This document shows positions 1-9,430 of a stretch of 64,000 bases of DNA, piece after piece (position 1 is the stretch's first letter; each line of letters begins with the position of its first letter). The position numbers and the translations under genes are program-made. The stretch lies in the NCBI GenBank assembly GCA_963677655.1, contig OY782088.1. One strand, written 5' to 3'. The notes below the pieces were generated by a model. That model was not told where the DNA came from and did not search any database. It saw only the letters and a list, made by a program, of their open reading frames with translations. This DNA is from Saccharicrinis sp963677655 (GTDB taxonomy: Bacteria; Bacteroidota; Bacteroidia; Bacteroidales; Marinilabiliaceae).

Positions 1-839
1 CACACTATGCAGGGGATAAAAGGGTTTACATGGCTGAACAATTTTATGATGTCTCCAATGAAACCAGAAGAAAATATTTAAGAAACTACATTAGCAAATG
101 TTTAGATGAAAGTATCCATAATAAAAACACTATTCATCATTTAGGATGGGAATACACCGGCACTCTGGAGTTTGTTAAATTTTGGCTTGATGTAATTAAT
201 GAATGGCAAAAGGAAAATAACAAAGATCTGTGGGTAATGTTGCCAGGAACAAAGGATGTTCAGGATTCCATATTAAATGACCCAATCCGTTCAAAGGTTG
301 TAGATATTATTGATGTTATTCAGTGGCAATATCGCAAGGATGGCAGTTTATACGCACCAATTGGCGGACAAAGTTTAGCAACGCGCCAATATGCAAGAAT
401 CATGGATGTAGGCGAAACATCTTTTGATCAGGTTTATAAAGCTGTATATGAATTAAAGAAACAATATCCAGATAAGGCAATAGTTTACTCACGCAGATTA
501 AAGTCTCCTCTAAATTGGGCTTGTTTTATGGCAGGAGGATCATTTGCTAACCTCCCAGCAATCAACGATAAGAATTTCTTTAATGATGCTTGTAAAATGT
601 GTCCTATTAAAACAAAAGAAGGAGCTTATGTTCTTGGGAAAAAAGGAATGGGTTATATTATTTACTCTGAAAACGAGAATTTAACAATTGATTTACCCGA
701 TGATAATGGAAATTACTTTTATAAAAAAATAGACATGGAATCAGGAGATATTACTGTCGAAGAACAAAAAGTTAATTCAGGAAAAGTAACTATTTCAAAC
801 ACGCCGCAAAACCGAAATATTTTTTGGTTATATAAATAA
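1..839 (+). CDS. DUF6298-like carbohydrate-active protein, 3' end only
   Basis: The reading frame is open to the left edge (HYAGDKRVY precedes the first Met at 30), so this is the C-terminal part of a larger protein cut by the window. The text resembles the TIM-barrel end of DUF6298/DUF4038-type proteins found in Bacteroidota polysaccharide loci, with AEQFYDV, a TGTLEFVKFWLDVINEW stretch and WVMLPGTKDVQDSIL. A short beta-rich tail from about residue 195 may be an accessory domain. The family is assumed to be glycoside-hydrolase-like; no activity can be assigned from this fragment. A strong hairpin follows 20 bases after the stop, so it probably ends its transcription unit. The family call rests on recognised sequence texture, not a search. 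Confidence 0.6.
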   Translation, partial: HYAGDKRVYMAEQFYDVSNETRRKYLRNYISKCLDESIHNKNTIHHLGWEYTGTLEFVKFWLDVINEWQKENNKDLWVMLPGTKDVQDSILNDPIRSKVVDIIDVIQWQYRKDGSLYAPIGGQSLATRQYARIMDVGETSFDQVYKAVYELKKQYPDKAIVYSRRLKSPLNWACFMAGGSFANLPAINDKNFFNDACKMCPIKTKEGAYVLGKKGMGYIIYSENENLTIDLPDDNGNYFYKKIDMESGDITVEEQKVNSGKVTISNTPQNRNIFWLYK

Positions 840-858
840 TAATTTGTGTATATGCTCT

Positions 859-894
859 ATCTAGCCAATTATCAATAATTTTAATTGGCTAGAT
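859..894 (+). terminator. Rho-independent-like terminator after the DUF6298-like gene
   Basis: ATCTAGCCAATTA (859-871) pairs perfectly with TAATTGGCTAGAT (882-894), giving a 13-bp stem with a 10-base loop. It is followed by a T-rich stretch (TTTACTATTTT). It lies just after the stop at 839. Confidence 0.75.
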
Positions 895-992
895 TTACTA
901 TTTTAAAAAGTAAAGCAAGTACTCCTTTGCGCAATATTGATTATTATAATATATATTTGCTATTCAAAACATTGAATATTTGAATTTAATAT

Positions 993-1412
993 ATGAAAGA
1001 AAATTTCTATAAAATGTATCCGGAACATCATTTTGCAGTTGTAAAAATGCAATCTAAGACTTTACGTCCGGAGGATTTAGAGATATTAAATACGGAATAC
1101 AAACAAGATCCTGATTATTCAAATATTCACCATTTGCTAATTATAATTGACAAAAAAAGTAAGCCCAGTTTTAACATTAGTTACTTAACACGTCTTTCTG
1201 AGAAATATAATACAGAAACTCAAATTAACAACCACAAGTCTATAGTCTGGCTAATTTCAAGGCCAATAATAACTGCATTAACACAATTATTTATCATGAA
1301 AACAAATGACAACAGTCATTATTGTTCTACGATAGAAAAGGCTTACAAGCTATTAGAAATACCAATAGAATTTGAAGCCTTTAAAAAGTTAATAGATGAC
1401 GTACAATTATAA
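993..1412 (+). CDS. Small hypothetical cytoplasmic protein (STAS-like size and texture)
   Basis: This 139-residue protein has no signal peptide or membrane segment. It begins MKENFYKMYPEHHFAVVKM and alternates short beta strands with helices, including HHLLIIIDKKS near residue 47. That pattern and length resemble the small STAS/SpoIIAA-like proteins common in Bacteroidota, but I see no diagnostic phosphorylation motif and do not assign a function. It stands alone between the terminator at 859-894 and the convergent pectinesterase gene. Codon use and composition match a real gene, and no longer reading frame overlaps it. Confidence 0.55.
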   Translation: MKENFYKMYPEHHFAVVKMQSKTLRPEDLEILNTEYKQDPDYSNIHHLLIIIDKKSKPSFNISYLTRLSEKYNTETQINNHKSIVWLISRPIITALTQLFIMKTNDNSHYCSTIEKAYKLLEIPIEFEAFKKLIDDVQL

Positions 1413-1498
1413 CTTAGGTTTATAATTTCGCCTAAATAATTATCCACAAATAGTGAATAAACTGCTTTGGATATTATTCTTTAATACTTATTATTTGC

Positions 1499-2464
1499 TC
1501 AGTCTACTTTTGTTTTAAAACTGTACATATTTTTAATTGTATATTTTTTAACCTGCTTTTTAGTCAACTGGTGTGACCACTTAACTCTTTTTTCATCATT
1601 AGCTCCAGGTCCCGTACTTTTATATTCAGCATAGAATGAAGATTTCTCTCGATTTGGCTGTCCCCAGTTATGCCAACCTTCAGGAACGATATGTGATCCC
1701 ATTTCGCAATTTATGAATACAACATTGGCATAATCACGCCATGGACGACCAAGATAGACTTTATCTACCCCATCATCAGCAGTTAACTTACAATTTTTAA
1801 AAACATAACCATATTTATGGTCTTTTGTAGTACTGGCCGCTGTTATATATGAATTTCTTTTACTATGAAGCGTACAATTTTCAAACATTGCGATAGCTGC
1901 TCCAAAGATAAAATCAGTTGTTCCATCAATATAACAATTGATATATGTTTGACGACTATCTTTTCCGGCTGCATATAAAGTATCCTGATTACCTAAAAGC
2001 TTGCAATCTTTAATCTCACACAAATCGCCTTCAATATGTAAAGCAACAGCCTGACCAACCTCACCTGATCCATTTTCAATAGTTAAATTAACAAGCTTAA
2101 CATAATCCCCTACAACTTTAATTGTATAGCTATTAAAAGTTCCAATACCTGGCATCCCCGCATGATCAGAATATGTAATTATAGTGCTATCTGTACTTTC
2201 TCCAATCAATTTAATATTCGTCAGGTATGAATCAACAAGAATCTTTTCATGGTATATGCCATTTTTAATAAATATTTCCTGCTCATAATCTCTAAATGCT
2301 TTAGAGTGATCTAATGCTTCCTGTATTGATTTATAATCACCCGAACCATCCAAAGCTACTACAACTCTGGTATTATTATTTGCTTTAATAGTTGGAATAA
2401 TTACTATCAATAAACAAATTGATAATAGATAATATATAGTCTGCTGTTTAAAATATTTGTTCAT
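1499..2464 (-). CDS. Secreted pectin methylesterase (CE8)
   Basis: The 321-residue protein has an N-terminal hydrophobic segment (about residues 10-27), so it is exported. The right-handed beta-helix carries the CE8 signatures: GQAVALH (137-143), NQDTLYA with the Gln160/Asp161 pair, GTTDFIFG with Asp184, and YLGRPWRDYA with Arg240. These match the two catalytic Asp, the oxyanion Gln and the substrate-binding Arg of pectin methylesterases, which de-esterify homogalacturonan. It is a close paralogue of the pectinesterase at 9431-10384, with nearly the same C-terminal text (PEGWHNW, NREK.SFYAEYK). It is separated from the SusD gene by a terminator, so it may have its own promoter. Length is normal for a single-domain CE8. 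Confidence 0.93.
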   Translation of the reverse strand: MNKYFKQQTIYYLLSICLLIVIIPTIKANNNTRVVVALDGSGDYKSIQEALDHSKAFRDYEQEIFIKNGIYHEKILVDSYLTNIKLIGESTDSTIITYSDHAGMPGIGTFNSYTIKVVGDYVKLVNLTIENGSGEVGQAVALHIEGDLCEIKDCKLLGNQDTLYAAGKDSRQTYINCYIDGTTDFIFGAAIAMFENCTLHSKRNSYITAASTTKDHKYGYVFKNCKLTADDGVDKVYLGRPWRDYANVVFINCEMGSHIVPEGWHNWGQPNREKSSFYAEYKSTGPGANDEKRVKWSHQLTKKQVKKYTIKNMYSFKTKVD

Positions 2465-2624
2465 TTTTCCTATTTGATATAGATTAATATTCTTACTTCA
2501 TATAAAATGAAAATTCACTTTTCACTTAACCAAAAATATTCAGATTAATACCAAAACAATAGGGTAAATCATCATACTAAAGGGGGCATATAACCACATT
2601 ACACTATTTTAGCCTCAAACCAAA

Positions 2625-2656
2625 AGAAAAAGCCGGACCTACATACAGATCCGGCT
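2625..2656 (-). terminator. Terminator after SusD of the first SusCD pair
   Basis: Read on the minus strand, AGCCGGA and TCCGGCT form a 7-bp GC-rich stem (2631-2637 with 2650-2656) with a 12-base loop, followed by TTTTTCTTTT. It lies about 35 bases after the SusD stop and marks the end of the sigma-controlled SusCD unit. Confidence 0.85.
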
Positions 2657-2689
2657 CAAACCTTAATTTAAAAAAGATCGAAAATCACA

Positions 2690-4204
2690 TTAATAACCAG
2701 GATTCTGATCCAATTGTGGATTAGCATTTAATGCCTCTTCCGGAATAGGATATATTCCTCTCCATTCCTCAGTTTGGGTAGTTTTGAAAGTCCATGTATC
2801 TGAAAAATAAGAACCGAAGCGAATCATATCTCTTCTTCGGCTTCCTTCCCAAATAAATTCACGGGCTCGCTCATCTTCAATATCTTGTATAGTCAATACA
2901 TCTAATTGAGTAGCATTACTTCTTTCTCTTACTTCATTTACAAGATCAAGAGCATCACCAGTATTACCGGTTCTAAATAATGCCTCAGCTTTCATTAATA
3001 AAACATCTGCATAACGTTGTAAAACCAAATCATTGTCAGCATTATAAGCCTGCCAAGTAACACCAATTGGAGAATATTTCAATAAGTGATAGCCCTCATC
3101 ATTTTCGGCTGCATAAATATCCTGAACCGGAGTAATTACCAATTGAGTTCCATCTTCTTTAAGTAGTGGATCGCCATTTAAATAATACTGTGGTCCATAT
3201 TCAATTAACTCCTTACGTTCGTCACCATCTTCATATCTATTCAACGCCTCCTCAGGTAAACTATAACCATCTGCAGGGGTAAAAGGAAGATCATACTTTT
3301 CCTTATCCAAAGCATGGTTAGTATAAAGCATAAATTGATTCCTTCCTGCATTTTGATTTGGATCAATAGAAAATGAAGAAATAATTTCAGTTGAGTTCTC
3401 TTCGTTAGTTGCTAAAAAGCAATCGCCAACTTTTGCCTCTAAACTATACGCATTAGTATTTATTACGTTATCACACATTTCTACTACATCACTCCATTGT
3501 GCTGATCCTGAATACACCTCTGCATTCAAATATACTGTAGCCAAGGCTGTATAAACCGCCTCTTTGGTAAAACGAGGATAGTAATCAGTGCGACTTACAT
3601 CTTTTACAGATGGCAATTGACTTGCTGCTTCCTTTAGTTCGGTAACTACAAACTCAAATATTTCAGAACGAGATGTAGTTGAAGGTGTATTGCTAGGATC
3701 GATACGTGCATCAATAACCAGTGGAACATTCCCCCAAAAATCCATTGCATAAAAGTAAGCGTAAGCTCTCAAGGCACGAGTTTCTGCAACTAGAGCAGTA
3801 AGTTCATCTACTTTTGGCGATGATTCAATACTCTCAATTACCAGGTTTGCTGCACCAATTGTTGGAAATATAGAGTTCCATGCTCTTCTGTTTAATTCGT
3901 TACTTGGAGTAACATCATGATGTGCATATTCAATCCAGATTCCTCCATCATACCAACCTCCATTGGTACGTGCCGGAACAAAAAATTCATCGGTCCCCAA
4001 TACTGAAGGTCTCCAGCCAGCACCTATATTTACTATATCTGACAACCTTTGATATACTGCAACTACAGAAGAAAGAGCCTCTTCCTCTGTTTGATAATAA
4101 TTTTCGGGTGATAATTTCCCATACAATTCTTCATCCAAATCGTTACATGATGTGTACATCAACGAACTGAGAATTAGAACAGCTATTAATATTATATTTT
4201 TCAT
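2690..4204 (-). CDS. SusD/RagB-family glycan-binding lipoprotein
   Basis: The chosen start gives 504 residues beginning MKNIILIAVLILSSLMYTSCND, a lipoprotein signal with a lipobox Cys; the reading frame extends 25 codons further but that extension is not signal-like. Acidic residues right after the Cys (NDLDEE) fit a surface-export signal. The SusD-like fold shows in LSPENYYQTEEEA near the N-terminus, ETRALRAYAYFYAMDFWG (TPR helix) and the C-terminal REFIWEGSRRRDMIRFG plus PIPEEALNANPQLDQNPGY, the near-invariant SusD ending. It lies 3' of SusC and would cap that transporter to capture oligosaccharides, probably pectic given the neighbours. Confidence 0.95.
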   Translation of the reverse strand: MKNIILIAVLILSSLMYTSCNDLDEELYGKLSPENYYQTEEEALSSVVAVYQRLSDIVNIGAGWRPSVLGTDEFFVPARTNGGWYDGGIWIEYAHHDVTPSNELNRRAWNSIFPTIGAANLVIESIESSPKVDELTALVAETRALRAYAYFYAMDFWGNVPLVIDARIDPSNTPSTTSRSEIFEFVVTELKEAASQLPSVKDVSRTDYYPRFTKEAVYTALATVYLNAEVYSGSAQWSDVVEMCDNVINTNAYSLEAKVGDCFLATNEENSTEIISSFSIDPNQNAGRNQFMLYTNHALDKEKYDLPFTPADGYSLPEEALNRYEDGDERKELIEYGPQYYLNGDPLLKEDGTQLVITPVQDIYAAENDEGYHLLKYSPIGVTWQAYNADNDLVLQRYADVLLMKAEALFRTGNTGDALDLVNEVRERSNATQLDVLTIQDIEDERAREFIWEGSRRRDMIRFGSYFSDTWTFKTTQTEEWRGIYPIPEEALNANPQLDQNPGY

Positions 4205-4299
4205 ACTATTATATTTTGATTTCATTGGCCATATGGAACATGCCAATCCTGTTTTAAGAATAAAAATGACTTGTTTCATTGGATTAATTTTATGGATTA

Positions 4300-7200
4300 T
4301 TAAAACGAAATACTAGCACCTAAAGTAAAAGTTCTCGCTCTTGGATAACTTAAATAATCAACTCCTAATGCAGGTATACCACCTCCGGATACTTCCGAGT
4401 TAACCTCAGGATCAAGACCTGAATAACCTGTGATTACAAATAAGTTTTGACCAGATACGTACATTCTTGCACTTGATATAAATGAATTTTTAATATCGAA
4501 TGTATAAGAAAGTGAAACGTTGTCTAATCTAAGGAAAGATCCATCCTCAATCCATCTTGATGAATATTCTTTTGCTTGTTGTGGACCCACTCCACTTGTT
4601 ACAGCTTCTTTAATCACATTACGCCCTGGTAAATTCACTAAATAACCTAAGTTATTTGCTGTTAAATTATATACATCATTTCCTTGTGAACCTCGCATGT
4701 TCATCACCAAACTCCAGTTTTTATAGCTAAATGTATTACTTATACCATAAGTAAAATCAGGTTGAGCACAACCAATGAAATCTTCCTCCTCTTCAAATTG
4801 CTCAACACCATTTTCTATTCCTGTAAAAACTTTACCGTAAAACGACCCCAGTGGTCTTCCTTCTTTTACCAACTGTGCGAACCCTCCTGCCAAACCAGGT
4901 CCTTGAATAGGAGCCATCAAAATTTCATCTCCCTGCCATTTGTCGTTAGAAAGGCTTAACATTTCATTTCTATTTCTGCTCAGATTGAGATCTACCTGCC
5001 ATGAAAAATCTTCCTTTTTTATAACATGAGCTCCTAACTCAAACTCCCAACCTTTATTTTCAACACTACCCACATTGGCAGTTTGTTTACTAATATATGA
5101 TGGTTGTGGAATTAAGACATCCAATAATAAATCAGTTGTTTTCTTTTTATAATAATCTATGCTACCATAAATACGTTGCCCGAACAATCCAAAGTTGATA
5201 CCTGTATTAAACTGTGAGGTTTGTTCCCATTGTAAATCTTCATTAGCATATTGGTCTGGCATCACGATAGTTTGGCGCGATCCACCCACTAAATAACCCG
5301 AACTACTTGCACTTAATGTTGATATAGCTTTATAGTTTCCTATTTCCTGATTACCTGTTACTCCATAACTAATTCTGAATTTCAAGTCAGAAACCTGAGG
5401 GACATCAAAAAAGTCTTCCTGAGAAACTCTCCACGATAAGGCTCCTGAAGGGAAAGTACCCCATTTGGTATCTTTACCAAATCTGCTGGAACCATCTTGT
5501 CTAACCGTTCCGGTGAATATGAATCGATCATCAAAATTCATATTTAAACGACCATAGTATGATACCAACTTATTACTTTGCGCATAAGATGTAGCGGATT
5601 CAATAGCATTAGCAGCTTGTAAACTATACCATTTGAATGAATCTGATAAAAAACCGGTACCTACATTTCTTAATCCTTCACTATAAAAATATTGGTAAGA
5701 ATACCCTGCAATAGCGTCTGTTTTAATTTTACCAAATGATTTTTTATAACTAAGGAAAGTTTCTGCTAACTTAGAGTATTCCAATAATTTTTGAACACTT
5801 ACATAACCCCCAAAACCTTCTCCTAATGGATTTTCTTTACTAATGTAGGTATTTCTATCAACTGCTTGATTAGTATAACCTAGGTTCACTCTAAAACTTA
5901 ATGGCTTTGTAATTTGAAGCGTTGTAGACAAATTACCTAGAAATCTTCTGGTGGTTCTCTCATCTGTTAAATCAGTTGAAAAAGAAACTGGGTTAATACG
6001 ATATGGAAGAACATGATAATAATCTCCATTTTCATCTTTTACAGGATAAGTTGGATTAAAAACATATGCCTCGTAGTTCATACTAGAACCAGCCTCACTA
6101 CCAACAGTATTTGAAATAGCAGCCTGATCAGAACTGTTATTACCATAATTCATCTTAAAATCAAATTTCAATTTTCCATCTAATGCATTATGATTAATAT
6201 TTACACGAGCATTAACCTTTTCAAGATTAGAAGAAAGCATAATACCTTCCTGTTTTCCATATCCTAAAGAAACGCGATAGTTAGTTGTCTCACTTCCTCC
6301 TGTTAATGATAGATAATGATCATGCGATATAGCAGTTCTGTATATTTCATCTTGCCAATTCGTACTAGCCCCCATATCTGTATAACTTATTTTATCATCA
6401 TCAGATAGTGTAGAATTGATATTTTCAAGCGTATTTACATATTCATTTGCTGACAAAACATCTAGTGTATTGGCAACATTTGCCATACTAGTTGAAACAT
6501 CGTAACTCACTTTTGCCTTACCTGCCTTACCTCCTTTTGTGGTAATCATGATTACACCGTTAGCCCCTCTGGATCCATAAATAGCAGTTGCTGATGCATC
6601 TTTAAGTACATTGATAGATTCTATGTCATTTGGATTTAAGGTAAGTAGCGGATTAACTGCTTCCTGATCAAAAAAGTCTGTACCATCACCACTAATATTT
6701 GCACTACCAGAAGATGAAGCAATAGGCACTCCATCAATTACATATAATGGATCATTAGAGGCTGATATAGAAGTACCTCCTCGAACTCTGATAGTTGTTG
6801 AACCACCTGGCTTACCACTATTCAAACTTACATTAACACCGGAAATTTTACCTTGCATAAGTTGCTGGGCTGACATTTGTGAACCTTTATTAAAATTTTC
6901 ACTAGACACTTGCGAAACAGAACCTGTTAAGTCACTTTTTTTCATCTCTCCATAACCAATAGCAACAACTTCTTCTAATCCAATAGTTTCATCTTCCAGA
7001 ACAACATTAATTTGTACTTGTCCTGCAACACTTATTTCTTTTGTTTTAAAACCAACAAAAGAGTATATTAATACTCCATCTCCAGGAACGTTTTGCAATA
7101 CATAATCTCCATCTATTCCAGTAATGGTTCCATTTGTAGTCCCTTTAACAACAACTGTTACTCCTGGGATTGGTTCCCCGGATACATCTTTAACAATACC

Positions 7201-7593
7201 CTTTACTGAAACTGTTTGTTGCATAACTTCCAAAGCCTCTGGCTTTAGTATAATTTGTTTACCAACAATCTCATAACTAATACCTTGACCTTCAAATATT
7301 TTATCCAGCGTTTCTTCTAACGTTCCATTAGCAATAGCAACTGTAGTTACCTGATTTACATCAATCTCTTCATTATAGAAAAATCGGAAATCAGTAGATT
7401 GTTCAATTTCACTTAGTAAGGATACAATCTTTTGATTTTGAAATTCAAAATTAAATTTAGTATCCTGAGAAAGCAGCTCATTTGCAAAGCTACTCATCAA
7501 GGAGAGCATAAAAATTAAAACTGTTAATTTCATTCGCTTAAGATTTTGTTCTACAAACAGCCAAAAGCCGTCGTAACATCGATTTTTTTTCAT
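4300..7593 (-). CDS. SusC/RagA TonB-dependent transporter with STN signalling domain
   Basis: I chose the internal Met at 7593 (MKKNRCYDGFW...), giving about 1,097 residues; the upstream 22 codons run into an intercistronic hairpin. After a signal peptide (ending near SFANELLSQ) comes an STN domain (about 45-115, with KIVSLLSEIEQST and TLDKIFEGQGISYEIV). Next is a carboxypeptidase-regulatory-like repeat (VKGIVKDVSGEPIPGV), the plug (VIDGVPI, VLKDASATAIYGSRGANGVIMITTKGG) and a beta-barrel ending in an aromatic-rich strand (FTLGASISF). The STN domain lets such transporters signal substrate occupancy to a periplasmic FecR-type anti-sigma factor. The gene order sigma-FecR-SusC-SusD fits that model. 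Confidence 0.95.
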   Translation of the reverse strand: MKKNRCYDGFWLFVEQNLKRMKLTVLIFMLSLMSSFANELLSQDTKFNFEFQNQKIVSLLSEIEQSTDFRFFYNEEIDVNQVTTVAIANGTLEETLDKIFEGQGISYEIVGKQIILKPEALEVMQQTVSVKGIVKDVSGEPIPGVTVVVKGTTNGTITGIDGDYVLQNVPGDGVLIYSFVGFKTKEISVAGQVQINVVLEDETIGLEEVVAIGYGEMKKSDLTGSVSQVSSENFNKGSQMSAQQLMQGKISGVNVSLNSGKPGGSTTIRVRGGTSISASNDPLYVIDGVPIASSSGSANISGDGTDFFDQEAVNPLLTLNPNDIESINVLKDASATAIYGSRGANGVIMITTKGGKAGKAKVSYDVSTSMANVANTLDVLSANEYVNTLENINSTLSDDDKISYTDMGASTNWQDEIYRTAISHDHYLSLTGGSETTNYRVSLGYGKQEGIMLSSNLEKVNARVNINHNALDGKLKFDFKMNYGNNSSDQAAISNTVGSEAGSSMNYEAYVFNPTYPVKDENGDYYHVLPYRINPVSFSTDLTDERTTRRFLGNLSTTLQITKPLSFRVNLGYTNQAVDRNTYISKENPLGEGFGGYVSVQKLLEYSKLAETFLSYKKSFGKIKTDAIAGYSYQYFYSEGLRNVGTGFLSDSFKWYSLQAANAIESATSYAQSNKLVSYYGRLNMNFDDRFIFTGTVRQDGSSRFGKDTKWGTFPSGALSWRVSQEDFFDVPQVSDLKFRISYGVTGNQEIGNYKAISTLSASSSGYLVGGSRQTIVMPDQYANEDLQWEQTSQFNTGINFGLFGQRIYGSIDYYKKKTTDLLLDVLIPQPSYISKQTANVGSVENKGWEFELGAHVIKKEDFSWQVDLNLSRNRNEMLSLSNDKWQGDEILMAPIQGPGLAGGFAQLVKEGRPLGSFYGKVFTGIENGVEQFEEEEDFIGCAQPDFTYGISNTFSYKNWSLVMNMRGSQGNDVYNLTANNLGYLVNLPGRNVIKEAVTSGVGPQQAKEYSSRWIEDGSFLRLDNVSLSYTFDIKNSFISSARMYVSGQNLFVITGYSGLDPEVNSEVSGGGIPALGVDYLSYPRARTFTLGASISF

Positions 7594-7640
7594 AATTTTA
7601 CATTGTAAACAGTTAATAATTTGAGTTATCGAATTATTTA

Positions 7641-7671
7641 GAAAGGCAGGATCTCGCACATCCTGTCTTTC
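7641..7671 (-). promoter_or_regulatory. Intercistronic hairpin between FecR-like gene and SusC
   Basis: GAAAGGCAGGAT (7641-7652) pairs with ATCCTGTCTTTC (7660-7671) with one G:T-type mismatch, leaving a 7-base loop. The minus-strand product is followed by TAAATAATT rather than a run of T, so it looks more like an mRNA processing or partial-termination hairpin than a full terminator. It lies in the gap between the FecR-like stop and the SusC start. Confidence 0.6.
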
Positions 7672-7676
7672 CCTTT

Positions 7677-8462
7677 TTATTTCTTACTTGTTATTTTTAC
7701 CAGTTTTAACCTGCTATTCTTTTCGTAATTAATGGGTGTAATTATATTTATCAAGGTTAAAACATCTTCTATTGATTCATCCCTGATTACGCCGGTAAAT
7801 TTAATTGTAGCTAAATCCGGGTCTAGTTTTATATCGACATCATAATGTCTTTCCAAGTTTTTAATTACACTTCCAAGTTTTTCATGAGAGAAACTAATAG
7901 TACCATTTGTCCACTCTAAAAAAGATGTGTCTTTTATATTTTGTAAACTGATTCGTTTGTCCTTATCAATTATTATCTGTTGTCCAGGTTTTAATACCTT
8001 TTCAACATTGTTTATTTTGTATTTAATTGATCCATCTATTAAAGTTGTTTCAAACCTTTCATCTTCATAAGCACGAACATTAAACTTAGTTCCCAAAGCT
8101 GTAATTCTTCCGAATTCAGTATTAACGACAAAGGGTTTATTATTTTGTTGCACTTCAAAATACCCTTCTCCTTTTAATGTTACATTACGTGAACTTGCAC
8201 CTGAAAACGTATTTGGGAATTGTAACTCACTTCCGCAGTTTAATACCACTTTAGTTCCGTCTGCTAAGGTTAATTCTAATTTATCTCCCCTATCAACAGA
8301 TATTGTACTCATTTTTGATTCACTTATATAAAATGAACATGATGCAAAATGCTTAATACAAATACCCACTACAAATGAAACTATGATAACTAATAATAAC
8401 TTATAGTTTACAAACTTTGTTTGCTCTCCATTATTAAATGCTATTTCTAGTTCTTTATTCAT
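7677..8462 (-). CDS. FecR-like transmembrane protein lacking the cytoplasmic anti-sigma domain
   Basis: I start at the Met at 8462 (MNKELEIAFNNGEQ), giving 261 residues. This spacing from the upstream 34-bp element matches the paralogue at 12798-13781. Only about 20 residues precede the membrane helix (LLLVIIVSFVVGICI). The periplasmic part has the FecR core (LTLADGTKVVLNCGSELQFP, GEGYFEV, PFVVNTEFG.I.ALGTKFNVRAY, KPGQQ) and the C-terminal DUF4974 domain (KFTGVIRDESIEDVLTLI). Family members usually carry about 80-90 cytoplasmic residues that bind the ECF sigma factor; these are absent, and the upstream DNA does not encode them in another frame. It sits between the sigma gene and SusC, so it may relay STN signals but cannot obviously sequester sigma itself. 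Confidence 0.9.
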   Translation of the reverse strand: MNKELEIAFNNGEQTKFVNYKLLLVIIVSFVVGICIKHFASCSFYISESKMSTISVDRGDKLELTLADGTKVVLNCGSELQFPNTFSGASSRNVTLKGEGYFEVQQNNKPFVVNTEFGRITALGTKFNVRAYEDERFETTLIDGSIKYKINNVEKVLKPGQQIIIDKDKRISLQNIKDTSFLEWTNGTISFSHEKLGSVIKNLERHYDVDIKLDPDLATIKFTGVIRDESIEDVLTLINIITPINYEKNSRLKLVKITSKK

Positions 8463-8486
8463 ATTATATTTTGGATCTAACATAAA

Positions 8487-8520
8487 TATAATCCATATAC
8501 ATGCAGATACCCTTGCTCTA
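8487..8520 (-). promoter_or_regulatory. 34-bp conserved element upstream of FecR-like gene (candidate ECF promoter)
   Basis: On the minus strand it reads TAGAGCAAGGGTA-N3-GCA-N4-TATGGATTATA. It ends about 24 bases before the chosen start at 8462. It matches the element at 13801-13834 at 27 of 34 positions with no gap. The position fits a promoter core recognised by the adjacent ECF sigma factor; this is inference. Confidence 0.7.
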
Positions 8521-8713
8521 AAATCGTTTTTTTTTACGTTTTTTTACCTTTTTTATCACTTTGCAGTTTGCGTAAGTTTACAAACATCCATATCAGACTG
8601 TATTTGTGCGCATTAAGTACATTAATTAAAAATATAGATTTTAAGTAAAAAATTAAAAAGTCTTGCTCTTCCTTAAAAGTTTATGTGCAGACGAAAAGTC
8701 TATGATCAATAAT

Positions 8714-9313
8714 CTAATGTAATAATGGCTGAATTATAAATGCTACAAGAGGAAGATATTCTTTTAATGAGGTTCTGAAAATTTTAAGTGCTTTTGTGAT
8801 ATGGCCCTCAACTGTTTTAGTCGATATACCAAGCAATTCTGCGATTTCTTTATTCTTTTTTTGTTCGAAACGACTTTGCTCAAAAACAATTCTGCACTGC
8901 TCCGGTAAAGACTCTAATGTTTGTTTAATAATTGTTTCAATTTCGTCAAATACAAGTGTAGAAGTATCTAATTTTTCTAAGGAACTTACATTTAATTCTA
9001 ATTCTCCTGATGAAAGTTGGTTTGAAACAAAGAGTTTCTGACTATACTTTTGATCCCTTAAATATTTTAAGCTATTGTTTTTTGCTACGGTATACAAATA
9101 GGCATTCAAATTAGTATCCTCTCTTAACTGTTTATATTTTTCCCACAATGTTAAAAAAGTATCCTGCACAATGTTTTCAGCAACATCTGAATTTGGTACA
9201 TACTCCAAAACAAAATAGTATAACCTTGAGTAAAAGTGATCATAAACTATTTTAAATGAAGCTTGATCTCCTTTTTTCAAAAAACTAAAAAGTTGCTGAT
9301 TACTATATATCAT
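8714..9313 (-). CDS. ECF RNA polymerase sigma-70 factor (Bacteroidota FecI-like)
   Basis: This 199-residue protein has sigma region 2 near residues 10-80 (FKIVYDHFYSRLYYFVLEYV, VAENIVQDTFLTLWEKY, LNAYLYTVAKNNSLKYLRD) and region 4 near 130-185 (LPEQCRIVFEQSRFEQKKNKEIAELLGISTKTVEGHI, a helix-turn-helix). It lacks regions 1 and 3, as ECF factors do. It is the first gene of the sigma, FecR-like, SusC, SusD set and should direct transcription from the element shared by both FecR genes. A gap of about 230 bases separates it from the FecR-like gene, so sigma and its targets are probably transcribed from different promoters. Confidence 0.95.
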   Translation of the reverse strand: MIYSNQQLFSFLKKGDQASFKIVYDHFYSRLYYFVLEYVPNSDVAENIVQDTFLTLWEKYKQLREDTNLNAYLYTVAKNNSLKYLRDQKYSQKLFVSNQLSSGELELNVSSLEKLDTSTLVFDEIETIIKQTLESLPEQCRIVFEQSRFEQKKNKEIAELLGISTKTVEGHITKALKIFRTSLKEYLPLVAFIIQPLLH

Positions 9314-9365
9314 AAATGTTAGTAGAATTCAGGTTAATAGCTCAAAAGCCCACCAAATATATAAA

Positions 9366-9399
9366 AAAATTACCCCTTTGTTATAAAATAACAAAGGGG
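9366..9399 (-). terminator. Terminator after the second pectinesterase
   Basis: CCCCTTTGTTA (9373-9383) pairs with TAACAAAGGGG (9389-9399), an 11-bp stem with a 5-base loop. On the minus strand it is followed by TAATTTTTTTA. It ends the orphan-FecR, CE7, esterase, pectinesterase transcription unit and separates it from the sigma gene. Confidence 0.85.
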
Positions 9400-9430
9400 C
9401 AACAAAGTTTTAATTTAACTTAAAATATAA

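Noticed and set aside
8463..8713. Missing anti-sigma domain of the short FecR encoded upstream in another frame
   Set aside because: The minus strand here is full of stops and T/A runs, and the 34-bp promoter-like element occupies the near end, so there is no remnant of the domain.
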